Positions 1 through 7,284 of a stretch of 64,000 bases of DNA are shown in pieces. Numbering within the stretch: the stretch's first letter is position 1; each line of letters starts with the position of its first letter. Under the pieces are notes generated by a model that was not told where the DNA came from, made no database searches, and was given only the letters and a program-made list of their open reading frames with translations. This DNA comes from Hydrogenophaga flava NBRC 102514 (GTDB lineage: Bacteria; Pseudomonadota; Gammaproteobacteria; Burkholderiales; Burkholderiaceae_C). The stretch lies in contig NZ_BCTF01000002.1 of NCBI RefSeq assembly GCF_001571145.1, forward strand, positions 62,001 through 126,000, written 5' to 3'. The translations under genes and the position numbers were made by a program.

Positions 1-148
1 CGGGCCGGAAAGCATGATCGAGGTCCGCACCAAGGCGCCGGTCAAGTACAGCCTCAATGCGGTGGTGGTCGAGGGCACGTTCCACGTGCTGCAGAACGAC
101 CCCTACGGCCTGTACTACCGCATGACCGAAGCGGTCGGCGTCAAGTAG
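1..148 (+). CDS. C-terminal end of a DUF3299-like protein (partial)
   Basis: An open frame enters from the left edge and stops with TAG at 146-148. The 48 visible residues include the stretches SMIEVRTKAPVKYSLNAVVV and QNDPYGLYYRM. This resembles the C-terminal end of DUF3299 family proteins, small exported proteins of unknown function. The last 8 bases overlap the 3-prime end of the leftward gene on the opposite strand. The family call rests on a short tail only; that it is coding is more certain than its identity. Confidence 0.5.
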   Translation, partial: GPESMIEVRTKAPVKYSLNAVVVEGTFHVLQNDPYGLYYRMTEAVGVK

Positions 149-1007
149 CGCTGGTGCCGTAGGCCATGGGCGGTGGCGTGAACACCGCGCCGTCCAGGCC
201 ATTGGCCATCGCCACCACCCACAGCGCGGTGTAGAGCGCCACGAACCCCCAGAGCCCACGCCGCCCCGCGCCCGCGGCCGCCAGCAGGGCGCCGACGAAG
301 GGAATGAACTGCTGCGCGTGCATGCCCACGAAGTGCGCCGGCCGCAGGTCGCCGCCGCCCAGGTGCCAGCCCACCACCGGCAGGCCCGCACCCGACGGGG
401 GTTGCACCGAACCCAGCAGGCCGCCCGCGCCCGCACCCAGCACGAAGGTCAGGACCAGGCCGATCACGACCGCTTCGCGCCACACGGGTGCCAGGTCGGC
501 CCTGCCGTGGCGCGCGATGCGCCAGGCCAGCACCGGCTGCGTCGCCGTCATCGCCAGCGCGCCCAGGCCCATCAGCGTGTACATGACCTGATGGAACGGG
601 CTGCTGAAGTTGAAGTGCGAGGCCTGGCCCAGCGCGGCCTGCAGCGTGATGTAGCCGATCTCGAACAGGCCGGCGCCCAGGGCCACCGCCACCAGCGCAC
701 GCACGCTGGCGTGGCGCCGCTGTGCCTCGGGCAGCAGGCCGACGAACCAGGCGGTGCAGAGCCAGAACAAGCCGATCGAGGCCATGAACTTCAGCGGCTT
801 GACCCAGACGTTCACCTCTCGCACGGTGCGCTCGTCCAGACCGAGCGCCACCAGGGCGGGCAGCATGGCGGCCCAGATCAGCAGGGCGGCGATGGTGAGG
901 GTGCGCTGGCGTTCGAGGGCCTCGCGCAGCAGAACCGATGGCGTGAACGACCGCGCCCGGTCGGGCGTGAGGGCAGGAAAGGCGGCGAGGGCGGAGGAGG
1001 GTTTCAT
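141..1007 (-). CDS. Conserved polytopic membrane protein of unknown function
   Basis: This 288-residue protein has about seven or eight hydrophobic segments, so it is an integral inner-membrane protein. Its ATG at 1005-1007 overlaps the stop codon of the preceding ABA4-like gene in an ATGA arrangement, which fixes the start and implies translational coupling. Possible functional residues lie in polar patches between helices, such as VWVKPLKFMAS (about residues 56-66) and HFVGMHAQQFIPF near the C-terminus. I do not recognise the family. The pairing with an ABA4-like protein and a divergent TetR regulator suggests the two membrane proteins work together under repressor control. Confidence 0.7.
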   Translation of the reverse strand: MKPSSALAAFPALTPDRARSFTPSVLLREALERQRTLTIAALLIWAAMLPALVALGLDERTVREVNVWVKPLKFMASIGLFWLCTAWFVGLLPEAQRRHASVRALVAVALGAGLFEIGYITLQAALGQASHFNFSSPFHQVMYTLMGLGALAMTATQPVLAWRIARHGRADLAPVWREAVVIGLVLTFVLGAGAGGLLGSVQPPSGAGLPVVGWHLGGGDLRPAHFVGMHAQQFIPFVGALLAAAGAGRRGLWGFVALYTALWVVAMANGLDGAVFTPPPMAYGTSAT

Positions 1008-1453
1008 GGGGCGACTCCGGTGGTGGAAGGGGCGGCGGAACGGCGGAGGCTGCGGACCAGGGCAAACGCCAGCAGGCCCAGCGGTCCGAAGAGAAAACAC
1101 AGCACCAGCAGCGGCACAAGCAAGGCGTGCGGCCAGCCCAGGCGCGCGGCTTCGGCCGCGATCCAGCTGCCCACGAACAGGTCGAAGGCCAGGTAGTGCA
1201 CCCAGCCGGCCACCAGCACGCCGGGCACATCGAACAGCGCACGCACCTCGGCCTGGCTGCCGAAACCGCCTTCGCCGCGCCAGTGGGTCAGCAGCATCAG
1301 CGCGTACACGGCCGACAGCAGCACCGGCACCGCGCGGCCGGAGAGCCAGCGCACGCGCCCGCTCCAGGGGGCCCGCGCAGGCGACGCGATCAGGGCGGTC
1401 CAGGCCAGCAGCGCCAGCGCGTTGCAAAGGGAAAACACGGCATCGGGGGACAT
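1004..1453 (-). CDS. ABA4-like (DUF4281) membrane protein
   Basis: A 149-residue membrane protein with four hydrophobic segments. The stretch GWVHYLAFDLFVGSWI is the hallmark of the ABA4-like/DUF4281 family, named after a plant protein needed for neoxanthin synthesis; the bacterial role is unknown. The ATG at 1451-1453 was chosen over an upstream ATG at 1483 because AGGAGT lies about 7 bases before it. It is the first gene of a two-gene leftward operon, with a promoter and two dyad operators just upstream (1487-1537). The stop overlaps the next gene's start by 4 bases. Confidence 0.75.
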   Translation of the reverse strand: MSPDAVFSLCNALALLAWTALIASPARAPWSGRVRWLSGRAVPVLLSAVYALMLLTHWRGEGGFGSQAEVRALFDVPGVLVAGWVHYLAFDLFVGSWIAAEAARLGWPHALLVPLLVLCFLFGPLGLLAFALVRSLRRSAAPSTTGVAP

Positions 1454-1486
1454 CGGGCACTCCTGGGCGGGTTGGGTTGGCATGAA

Positions 1487-1501
1487 CTAGACAGTGTCTG
1501 G
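1487..1501. promoter_or_regulatory. Dyad operator 2 (imperfect inverted repeat)
   Basis: The sequence CTAGACAGTGTCTGG is an inverted repeat around a central G: AGACA and TGTCT are perfect arms, and the outer pair also matches at the ends with one mismatch. It shares the core GACA-N-TGTC with the dyad at 1523-1537. It covers the predicted start point of the leftward promoter. A site for the neighbouring TetR-family protein is inferred from position and symmetry. Confidence 0.5.
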
Positions 1502-1507
1502 TCCGGC

Positions 1508-1536
1508 ATCCTATGGGCTCGACTTGACACTGTCAA
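1508..1536 (-). promoter_or_regulatory. Sigma70-type promoter for the ABA4-like operon
   Basis: On the minus strand a perfect -35 box TTGACA (1531-1536) is followed by a 17-base spacer and the -10 box TAGGAT (1508-1513). Transcription would start near 1501, about 48 bases before the ATG at 1453. The -35 box is embedded in one dyad repeat and the start site falls inside the other, so a bound dimer at either site should block RNA polymerase. Confidence 0.55.
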
Positions 1537-1537
1537 G
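1523..1537. promoter_or_regulatory. Dyad operator 1 (perfect 7-1-7 inverted repeat)
   Basis: CTTGACA-C-TGTCAAG is a perfect 7-1-7 inverted repeat. Each arm contains a TTGACA -35 hexamer, one per strand, and the minus-strand copy pairs with a -10 box 17 bases away. It lies 17 bases upstream of the ATG at 1555 and on top of the possible GTG/ATG starts at 1537 and 1540. A TetR-type dimer binding here would repress the leftward operon and probably its own gene. Confidence 0.6.
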
Positions 1538-1554
1538 TGATGCACACTCGGGCC

Positions 1555-2172
1555 ATGTCTGCCCGTTCCACCGACCCCGCACAGCCCGACCTGAAACAGC
1601 GCATCCTCGAAGCCGCCGAGCACCTGCTCGAAGCCGAGGGGCTGGCCGCCCTGTCCATGCGCGAGGTGGCGCGCCGCAGCGGCGTGACCCACCAGGCGCC
1701 GTACCACCACTTCGCCGACCGCGAGGCCATCCTGGCCGAACTGGTGATGCGCGGCTTCACCGAGCTGAGCGCCCGGCTGGCGCAGGCCAACGAGCAGATT
1801 GCCGCCGTGGGCCGGCTGGAGGCGGGCATTGCGTCGGGACTGGCCTACGTCGGCTACGCCATCGATCACCCGGGCGTGTTCCGGGTCATGTTCCGGCCCG
1901 AGCTGTGCGACGTCACCCGCTTTCCCGAGGCCCAGAAATCGGGCTCATCGGCCTATGCGCAGCTGGAGCGGCTGGTGTCGGAAATCCACGGCGCCGACCA
2001 GGTGGCCACGCTTGCCATGGTCTATTGGTCGCAGGTGCACGGCCTGGCCTGTCTGGTCATCGACGGACCCGTGGGCGTGCAACTGCCCGGGGCCGCCGAG
2101 CGGCGCGCTTACGCCCGGTCCGTGCTGGAGCCCTTTGCGCGCCAGATGCTGGCCCCGGCCGGGCAGTGTTGA
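1555..2172 (+). CDS. TetR/AcrR family transcriptional regulator
   Basis: A 205-residue DNA-binding repressor. Residues about 14-60 form the TetR N-terminal helix-turn-helix, with the recognition region MREVARRSGVTHQAPYHHF; the rest is an all-helical ligand-binding and dimerisation domain of the WHG-like C-terminal type. The start is uncertain: GTG at 1537, ATG at 1540 and ATG at 1555 are in frame and none has a clear ribosome binding site. I prefer 1555 because the others lie in the operator. It is divergent from the ABA4-like operon and very probably regulates it. The ligand cannot be told from the sequence. Confidence 0.85.
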   Translation: MSARSTDPAQPDLKQRILEAAEHLLEAEGLAALSMREVARRSGVTHQAPYHHFADREAILAELVMRGFTELSARLAQANEQIAAVGRLEAGIASGLAYVGYAIDHPGVFRVMFRPELCDVTRFPEAQKSGSSAYAQLERLVSEIHGADQVATLAMVYWSQVHGLACLVIDGPVGVQLPGAAERRAYARSVLEPFARQMLAPAGQC

Positions 2173-2196
2173 CGGGGCGCGGGTAGCATCGCCCGG

Positions 2197-3153
2197 GTGA
2201 ACCTCGCCAGCCACCCCGTCGTCGCCTCCCTCACCCCCGTCTTCCTGCTGATCGCCCTGGGCTACTTCGCCGGGCGGCGCGACTGGATCCGCGAGTCCGC
2301 GGTGCGGGACCTGTCCAACCTGGTGTTCCTGCTGCTGATCCCGGCGCTGCTGTTCCGAACCATGAGCGGTGTGCACGTCGAAACGCTGGACTTGCGGCCG
2401 CTGGCGGCCTATTTCCCGGCGGCGCTGCTGCTGCTCTCTGCGTCCATCGCCTGGCGGGGCTTCAACCGCTCCAGCGTCGTGATGGCCCTGGGCGGGGTGT
2501 TTTCCAACATGGTGATGATCGGCATCACCCTGGTCGAGCTGGCCTACGGCAAGGCGGCGCTGGTGACGCTGCTGACCCTGGTGTCGGTGCATGCGCTGAT
2601 CCTGCTCACCGTGGGCTCGGTGGTGCTGGAGCTGGTGGTCGCCCGCGAGGCGCGCGACGGCGGTGAGCGCGCGCCCCATGTGCTGGAGACCGCCTGGTCG
2701 GCCTTCAAGGGCGCGCTGATCCACCCGATCCCGCTGCCCATCATCAGCGGTCTGCTGTTCGCGCAGACCGGCTGGAGCCTGCCGGCCGTGGTCGACAAGC
2801 CGCTGCAGCTGCTGGGCAGCGCCTTCGGTCCGCTGGCGCTGGTGCTGGTGGGCGTCACGCTGGCGCGCACCCCGCTGGGCGGACACCTCAAGCCCGCTCT
2901 GTGGATCACGGCGTCCAAGAACCTGGTGCTGCCGCTGCTCGTCGGGGTGTCGGCCTGGGCCTGGGGCATCACTGGTCTGCCCCTGACGGTGATGGTGGTG
3001 GCCGCGGCGCTGCCGATGGGCGCCAACGTCTTCCTGTTCGCGCAGCGCTACGAGGTGGCCGAAGGTCTCACGACCGCCGCGATGGGCTTGTCGACCGTGC
3101 TGGCGCTGTTCACGCTCAGCGCCGTGATGCTCCTGATGACATATGTGAACTGA
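2197..3153 (+). CDS. AEC family transporter (auxin efflux carrier type)
   Basis: A 318-residue membrane protein of the AEC family (PF03547), which exports small organic anions. It begins with GTG at 2197, 24 bases after the TetR stop codon. About ten hydrophobic segments are visible, arranged as two five-helix halves, with the family-typical start VFLLIALGYFAGRRDW and a conserved end around AAALPMGANVFLFAQRY. The substrate cannot be predicted. Its closeness to the TetR gene suggests shared transcription. A second AEC paralogue lies at 54624-55529. Confidence 0.85.
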   Translation: MNLASHPVVASLTPVFLLIALGYFAGRRDWIRESAVRDLSNLVFLLLIPALLFRTMSGVHVETLDLRPLAAYFPAALLLLSASIAWRGFNRSSVVMALGGVFSNMVMIGITLVELAYGKAALVTLLTLVSVHALILLTVGSVVLELVVAREARDGGERAPHVLETAWSAFKGALIHPIPLPIISGLLFAQTGWSLPAVVDKPLQLLGSAFGPLALVLVGVTLARTPLGGHLKPALWITASKNLVLPLLVGVSAWAWGITGLPLTVMVVAAALPMGANVFLFAQRYEVAEGLTTAAMGLSTVLALFTLSAVMLLMTYVN

Positions 3154-3177
3154 TCGGTTGGCGCGGGGTGGTCCACC

Positions 3178-3633
3178 CTATTGGCTGATCTTGCGGGCCT
3201 CTTCGACCTGGTACTCGAAGTAGCGCTGGATGCCGAAGGCCAGGCTCCCCATGAAGGCTATGGTTCCCACCAGCAGGCCCAGCACCAGCGCGCCGATGGT
3301 CAGCCAGTTGGTGGCGCCGGCGCTGTCTTCGGGTTGTGCCTGCGGGTTGAACCAGCCGTTCCAGCGCGGCCGGTCGCTCAGCGCGTAGACGATGCCGGCC
3401 AGGCAGCTGGTGGCGATGCTCATGCCCAGAAACGGAATCAGCAGCCACGACAGCACGTCGTCCTGCCCGAAGGCGCCCACCCGCTCAACACCCCACCAGC
3501 CCAGCGCCGAAGCGATGGGGTGCAGCCAGCCGATCCAGTCGCCCAGGCCACGCAGGTAGAAGCGGTGCAGTCCCATGTGACCGCCCAGCACGGCCAGCCA
3601 GACGGTCAGTGTTTTGCTTTTCGGACGGCTCAT
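3178..3633 (-). CDS. TM2-domain membrane protein
   Basis: A 151-residue protein with a TM2-type domain: the N-terminal motif GGHMGLHRFYLRGL (residues about 18-31) precedes several hydrophobic segments, the last a strong helix near residues 110-130. TM2 proteins are small, widespread membrane proteins of uncertain function. The ATG overlaps the stop codon of the GNAT gene by 4 bases (3630-3633), so the two are co-transcribed and probably translationally coupled. It converges on the AEC transporter gene with only 24 bases between the stops. Confidence 0.75.
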   Translation of the reverse strand: MSRPKSKTLTVWLAVLGGHMGLHRFYLRGLGDWIGWLHPIASALGWWGVERVGAFGQDDVLSWLLIPFLGMSIATSCLAGIVYALSDRPRWNGWFNPQAQPEDSAGATNWLTIGALVLGLLVGTIAFMGSLAFGIQRYFEYQVEEARKISQ

Positions 3634-4160
3634 GCCTCGCCCTCAGGCGGGGTGCGGTCCCCCTCGCCAATGGCGCGCTGCATCATCACGATGTCCAGCC
3701 AGCGCCCGAATTTCCAGCCGCACGCCTGGACCACACCGATCTGCTCGAAGCCCAGGGCCTTGTGCACCCCGATGGAGCCGGCGTTGGCCGAATCGCCGAT
3801 CACCGCCATCACCTTGCGGATGCCGCTGCGTTCGAGGGTTGCCAGCAGCTCGGCCAGCAGCGCGCGTCCCAGGCCCTTGCCGGCGGCTTCGGGGGCGAGG
3901 TAGATGGAGTCTTCCACCGAAAAGCGGTAGGCCGGCCGTGGCTTGAACCAGTTGCCGTAGGCGTAGCCCAGGATCTCGCCGGCTTCCTCGGCCACCAGCC
4001 AAGGCAGCCCCTTGGACAGCACGTCGGCCCGGCGGGCGGTCATCTCTTCCACGGTGGGTGGGGTGGTTTCGAAAGTGCCGGTGCCGTGCAGCACATGGTG
4101 TGCGTAGATGCGGGTGATGGCGGGCAGGTCGTGCTCGGTGCTGGGGCGGATCAGGGGCAT
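3630..4160 (-). CDS. GNAT family N-acetyltransferase (phosphinothricin acetyltransferase-like)
   Basis: A 176-residue cytoplasmic acetyltransferase of the GNAT fold. The acetyl-CoA loop is visible as APEAAGKGLGRALLAEL (about residues 90-106), and the start IRPSTEHDLPAITRIYAHHV is typical of the phosphinothricin N-acetyltransferase subgroup. Real substrates of such chromosomal homologues are often amino acids or their analogues, so antibiotic resistance should not be assumed. It overlaps the TM2 gene by 4 bases. Its start lies 165 bases from rpsP on the other strand, leaving a shared divergent control region. Confidence 0.85.
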   Translation of the reverse strand: MPLIRPSTEHDLPAITRIYAHHVLHGTGTFETTPPTVEEMTARRADVLSKGLPWLVAEEAGEILGYAYGNWFKPRPAYRFSVEDSIYLAPEAAGKGLGRALLAELLATLERSGIRKVMAVIGDSANAGSIGVHKALGFEQIGVVQACGWKFGRWLDIVMMQRAIGEGDRTPPEGEA

Positions 4161-4185
4161 GGGAGGGGCGGGGGAAATGAGGTGC

Positions 4186-4213
4186 TTGGGTTCTGGAGAC
4201 AGCCGGCTATAAT
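4186..4213 (+). promoter_or_regulatory. Promoter of the rpsP-rimM-trmD-rplS operon
   Basis: A perfect -10 hexamer TATAAT at 4208-4213 follows TTGGGT (4186-4191) with a 16-base spacer. Transcription would begin near 4220, giving an rpsP leader of about 105 bases. The -10 is convincing; the -35 matches only partly. No other consensus promoter was seen between 4161 and 4325. Confidence 0.55.
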
Positions 4214-4325
4214 GGCAGGCTTTGCAGCGTTTCGCTGGCCGGGTGGTCAGTCGTGTGTCTCAAGCGCTGTGAGAAAACACTGTCACGTGTTGTGCCGGTG
4301 TTCACCACCACCCGAAGGATAAATC

Positions 4326-4580
4326 ATGGTCGTCATTCGACTCTCCCGCGGCGGCGCCAAGGCCCGTCCGTTCTACAACATCGTGGTCGCCGACAAGCGC
4401 AACCGCCGCGACGGTCGCTTCATCGAGCGCATCGGCTTCTACAACCCCCTGGCCAAGGGTGGCGAAGAGCCCCTGCGCATCGCCCAGGACCGCCTGACCT
4501 ACTGGACCGGCGTCGGCGCCGAGCCGTCGGACACCGTGGCCCGTCTGGTCAAGCAAGCCGCCGCCAAGGCCGCTGCCTGA
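4326..4580 (+). CDS. rpsP: 30S ribosomal protein S16
   Basis: An 84-residue ribosomal protein of the 30S subunit, of normal length. The N-terminal block [20 protein letters not shown] and the segment [19 protein letters not shown] are diagnostic of S16. AAGGA sits at the right distance before the ATG. It is the first gene of the conserved rpsP-rimM-trmD-rplS operon, transcribed from the promoter at 4186-4213. Confidence 0.98.
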   Translation: MVVIRLSRGGAKARPFYNIVVADKRNRRDGRFIERIGFYNPLAKGGEEPLRIAQDRLTYWTGVGAEPSDTVARLVKQAAAKAAA

Positions 4581-4596
4581 TCTCCCTGCGTTCGCA

Positions 4597-5193
4597 GTGA
4601 TCCCCTCGAACGGCCCGTTCGAAGCATCGCCCCTGCCGGCGGATGCGGTTGAACTGGGCCGTTTTCTTGACGCCTGGGGCGTCAAAGGCTGGGTCCACAT
4701 CCAGCCGTACAGCGCCGACACCCGTGCGCTGTTCGAATCACCCGACTGGTTCCTGTTGCCGCCCGAAGCCCGGTTCGCGCGCGGCTTTTCGACGTTTGCA
4801 GGCCCGGTTCGTGTGCGCGTGGCCGAGATCAAGGTGCATTCCGATGGCGTCGTCGCCCGCCTGGAGGGTGTGGCGGACCGCAACGGTGCCGAGGCGCTCA
4901 AGGGTGTGCGCATCCACGTGCCGCGCAGCGCCTTTCCGGCCGCCGCCGACGGTGAGTACTACTGGGTCGACCTGATCGGTCTGGATGTGGTCAACCGCGA
5001 GGGCGTGCACCTCGGTGTGGTGCGCGACCTCATGCCCACCGGCCCGACCTCTGTGCTGGTGATGGAATACACCGAGACCGTGGATGGCGTCGACAAGACG
5101 GCCGAGCGCATGGTGCCCTTTGTGGCGGCCTACATCGACGATGTGGACCTGAAGGCCCGCCGCATCACCGCCGACTGGCAGACCGACTACTGA
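4597..5193 (+). CDS. rimM: Ribosome maturation factor RimM
   Basis: A 198-residue 16S rRNA processing factor that binds ribosomal protein S19 and helps the 30S head mature. The N-terminal RimM barrel begins at LGRFLDAWGVKGWVHIQPYS (residues about 21-40). The C-terminal PRC-barrel domain starts near residue 105 with YYWVDLIGLDVVNREGVHLG. The start is GTG at 4597, 16 bases after rpsP. The gene lies between rpsP and trmD as expected. Confidence 0.95.
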   Translation: MIPSNGPFEASPLPADAVELGRFLDAWGVKGWVHIQPYSADTRALFESPDWFLLPPEARFARGFSTFAGPVRVRVAEIKVHSDGVVARLEGVADRNGAEALKGVRIHVPRSAFPAAADGEYYWVDLIGLDVVNREGVHLGVVRDLMPTGPTSVLVMEYTETVDGVDKTAERMVPFVAAYIDDVDLKARRITADWQTDY

Positions 5194-5205
5194 CCGGAGC
5201 GCGCC

Positions 5206-5982
5206 ATGCGCTTTGACGTCATCACGCTTTTTCCCGAACTCTTCGAACCGTTCTTCCGCAGCGGCATCAACCGACGGGCGTTCGAATCCAAACAGGTGGA
5301 CGTGCGCCTCTGGAACCCGCGCGACTTCGCCGAGGGCAACTACCGCCGCGTGGACGACCGGCCTTTCGGCGGCGGACCCGGCATGGTCATGATGGCCGAG
5401 CCTCTGTGGCGCTGCCTGCGGGCCATCCGCGCCGACCGCGCCGAACCAGAGGGCGCGCCTGCGCCGGTGGTGCTGTTTTCGCCCACCGGCCAGCGGCTGG
5501 ATCACGCCATGGCGGTCGGCTATTCGCAAAGCGCAGGCGCGGTGCTGGTCTGCGGGCGCTACGAAGGCATCGACCAGCGCTTTATCGACGCCTGTGTGGA
5601 TCGCCAGATCAGCCTGGGCGATTTCGTGCTTTCGGGCGGCGAGATCGCCGCCATGGCCCTGCTCGACTCGGTGGCGCGTCTGATGCCAGGCGTGCTAGGG
5701 GACGAAGGCAGCCACCAGCAGGACAGCTTCAATCCGGCGCTGGACGGGCTCCTGGACAGTCCGCACCACACGCGACCCGAGGTGTGGGAGGGACCGCAAG
5801 GCCCCGCTGCGGCCCCTGAAGTGCTCATGGGCGGGCACCACGAGCGCATCGCGCGTTACCGCCGGGAGCAGAGTCTGGCGCTCACCGCGCGCCAGCGACC
5901 GGACCTGCTGGCGCAGGCGCGGGAGGCGGGGCGGCTCACGCCGGTCGACGAAGCTTTCCTGCGCTCCTTGAAAAAGCTATAA
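5206..5982 (+). CDS. trmD: tRNA (guanosine(37)-N1)-methyltransferase
   Basis: This 258-residue SPOUT-class enzyme uses S-adenosylmethionine to methylate G37 of tRNAs, which prevents +1 frameshifting. Diagnostic segments are GGGPGM (55-60), the knot loop GRYEGID (117-123) and SLGDFVLSGGE (136-146). Length is normal. It starts 12 bases after rimM in the same operon. Its 3-prime end overlaps a TATAAT box that may drive extra rplS transcription. Confidence 0.97.
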   Translation: MRFDVITLFPELFEPFFRSGINRRAFESKQVDVRLWNPRDFAEGNYRRVDDRPFGGGPGMVMMAEPLWRCLRAIRADRAEPEGAPAPVVLFSPTGQRLDHAMAVGYSQSAGAVLVCGRYEGIDQRFIDACVDRQISLGDFVLSGGEIAAMALLDSVARLMPGVLGDEGSHQQDSFNPALDGLLDSPHHTRPEVWEGPQGPAAAPEVLMGGHHERIARYRREQSLALTARQRPDLLAQAREAGRLTPVDEAFLRSLKKL

Positions 5983-5983
5983 T
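5978..5983 (+). promoter_or_regulatory. Possible internal -10 box before rplS
   Basis: A perfect TATAAT straddles the trmD stop codon. No good -35 hexamer lies 16-18 bases upstream, so this is only a candidate. If used, transcription would begin near 5990 and include the hairpin at 6023-6043 in an rplS leader of about 105 bases. Confidence 0.3.
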
Positions 5984-6022
5984 CCAAGGCTTTTCGATCC
6001 TCTGGCCGGCCGTTGTGACCGG

Positions 6023-6043
6023 TGACCACCTCGGCGGTGGTCA
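6023..6043 (+). promoter_or_regulatory. Hairpin in the rplS leader
   Basis: TGACCACC (6023-6030), loop TCGGC and GGTGGTCA (6036-6043) form a perfect 8-base stem, 52 bases before the rplS ATG. No U-run follows, so it is not an intrinsic terminator. It could be a processing or autoregulatory element for L19; the function is inferred. Confidence 0.4.
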
Positions 6044-6094
6044 GGGAATTGCAGCCTCTTGTGTAGCGCGGCCATGATCGTTGAACAGGAAACC

Positions 6095-6451
6095 ATGAAC
6101 CTCATCCAGACCCTCGAGCAGGAAGAAATTGCTCGCCTTGGCAAGACCATTCCCGCGTTCGCCCCTGGCGACACCGTGATCGTCAACGTGAACGTGATCG
6201 AAGGCACCCGCAAGCGCGTGCAGGCCTACGAAGGCGTGGTGGTGGCCCGTCGCAACCGCGGTCTGAACTCCAGCTTCATCGTGCGCAAGATCTCCAACGG
6301 CGAAGGCGTGGAGCGTACGTTCCCCCTGTACAGCCCGCTGATCGCCTCGATCGAAGTCAAGCGCCGCGGTGACGTGCGCCGTGCCAAGCTGTACTACCTG
6401 CGCCAGCGCAGCGGCAAGTCGGCCCGCATCAAGGAAAAACTGGGCGCGTAA
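6095..6451 (+). CDS. rplS: 50S ribosomal protein L19
   Basis: A 118-residue protein of the 50S subunit, located at the subunit interface. The start is the ATG at 6095 ([17 protein letters not shown]), preceded by AGGAA; upstream in-frame codons from 6059 are not part of L19. Blocks such as [20 protein letters not shown] and [16 protein letters not shown] are characteristic. It is the last gene of the operon and is followed by a strong terminator at 6497-6524. Confidence 0.97.
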   Translation: MNLIQTLEQEEIARLGKTIPAFAPGDTVIVNVNVIEGTRKRVQAYEGVVVARRNRGLNSSFIVRKISNGEGVERTFPLYSPLIASIEVKRRGDVRRAKLYYLRQRSGKSARIKEKLGA

Positions 6452-6496
6452 GCACACAGCTTCCGCCAAGAGCCGGGCGCCTGATGACCCACCTCG

Positions 6497-6524
6497 AAAA
6501 GCCGCTCACCCGAGCGGCTTTTTT
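6497..6524 (+). terminator. Intrinsic terminator after rplS
   Basis: GCCGCTC (6501-6507), loop ACCC and GAGCGGC (6512-6518) form a 7-base GC stem followed by six T residues (6519-6524). Four A residues before the stem extend the pairing. This is a textbook Rho-independent terminator closing the rpsP-rplS operon. Confidence 0.9.
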
Positions 6525-6547
6525 GTGCCTGTTTCATACTCGTCCCC

Positions 6548-7246
6548 ATGTCTTCCACTGCGCCAACGCGCTATCCCCCCACCTTTGATCCGCGCCAGGT
6601 GCCCGTGCTGAACGGTGCCGGCGCCGAGTTGCTGGCGGCCGCGCCTGCCGGACGCCTCACTCCAGAGGGGCTGCGGGAGCGTTTTGCGCGCCCGCCGGTC
6701 TGGACCCCGGAGCTGGTGCGCGAGCGCCGATTCACCGACCGGGCACCAGCGCCAGCGGCCGTGCTGATTCCGCTGGTGGTTCGTGAGCGCCTGGGGCTGC
6801 TGCTGACCCAGCGCACAGCCCACCTGTCCACCCACTCGGGGCAGATCGCGTTTCCGGGGGGCAAGGTCGATGCCGAGGACCGGGATGCCACCGCAGCGGC
6901 ACTGCGCGAGGCACAGGAGGAGATCGGCCTCGAACCGGCGCACGTGGAGGTGCTGGGCCGCCTGCCCGAGTACGTGACGGGCACGCAGTTCCACATCACA
7001 CCGGTGGTGGCACTGGTGCAGCCCGGTTTCACGCTCCTGCCCAACCCTGGCGAGGTGGACGACGTGTTCGAGGTGCCGCTGGACTTTCTCATGGACCCGG
7101 TGAACCACCGCCGCCATGGGTTCGAATGGAATGGCGAGATGAGGGAGTGGTACTCGATGCCGTACCAGGAGGGCGCGACAGAGCGCTTCATCTGGGGCGC
7201 CACCGCTGGCATGCTGCGCAACCTGTATCGTTTCCTCACCGCCTGA
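6548..7246 (+). CDS. Nudix hydrolase, CoA pyrophosphatase type
   Basis: A 232-residue Nudix hydrolase. The Nudix box lies at about 104-128, ending REAQEEIGL, and is preceded by LSTHSGQIAFPGGKVD, the segment typical of the NudL/CoA-pyrophosphatase subgroup. These enzymes cleave CoA derivatives to phosphopantetheine and 3',5'-ADP. It follows the rplS terminator by 23 bases and precedes a CobD/CbiB-family gene. Substrate assignment comes from the subgroup signature alone. Confidence 0.85.
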   Translation: MSSTAPTRYPPTFDPRQVPVLNGAGAELLAAAPAGRLTPEGLRERFARPPVWTPELVRERRFTDRAPAPAAVLIPLVVRERLGLLLTQRTAHLSTHSGQIAFPGGKVDAEDRDATAAALREAQEEIGLEPAHVEVLGRLPEYVTGTQFHITPVVALVQPGFTLLPNPGEVDDVFEVPLDFLMDPVNHRRHGFEWNGEMREWYSMPYQEGATERFIWGATAGMLRNLYRFLTA

Positions 7247-7284
7247 GGCGCCGGGTCGCGCGGGGCGCTCGCTATCATCGGGCC

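Noticed and set aside
3166..3178. GGGTGG-T-CCACCC between the AEC transporter and TM2 genes
   Set aside because: A one-base loop and no T run; unlikely to form a terminator hairpin.
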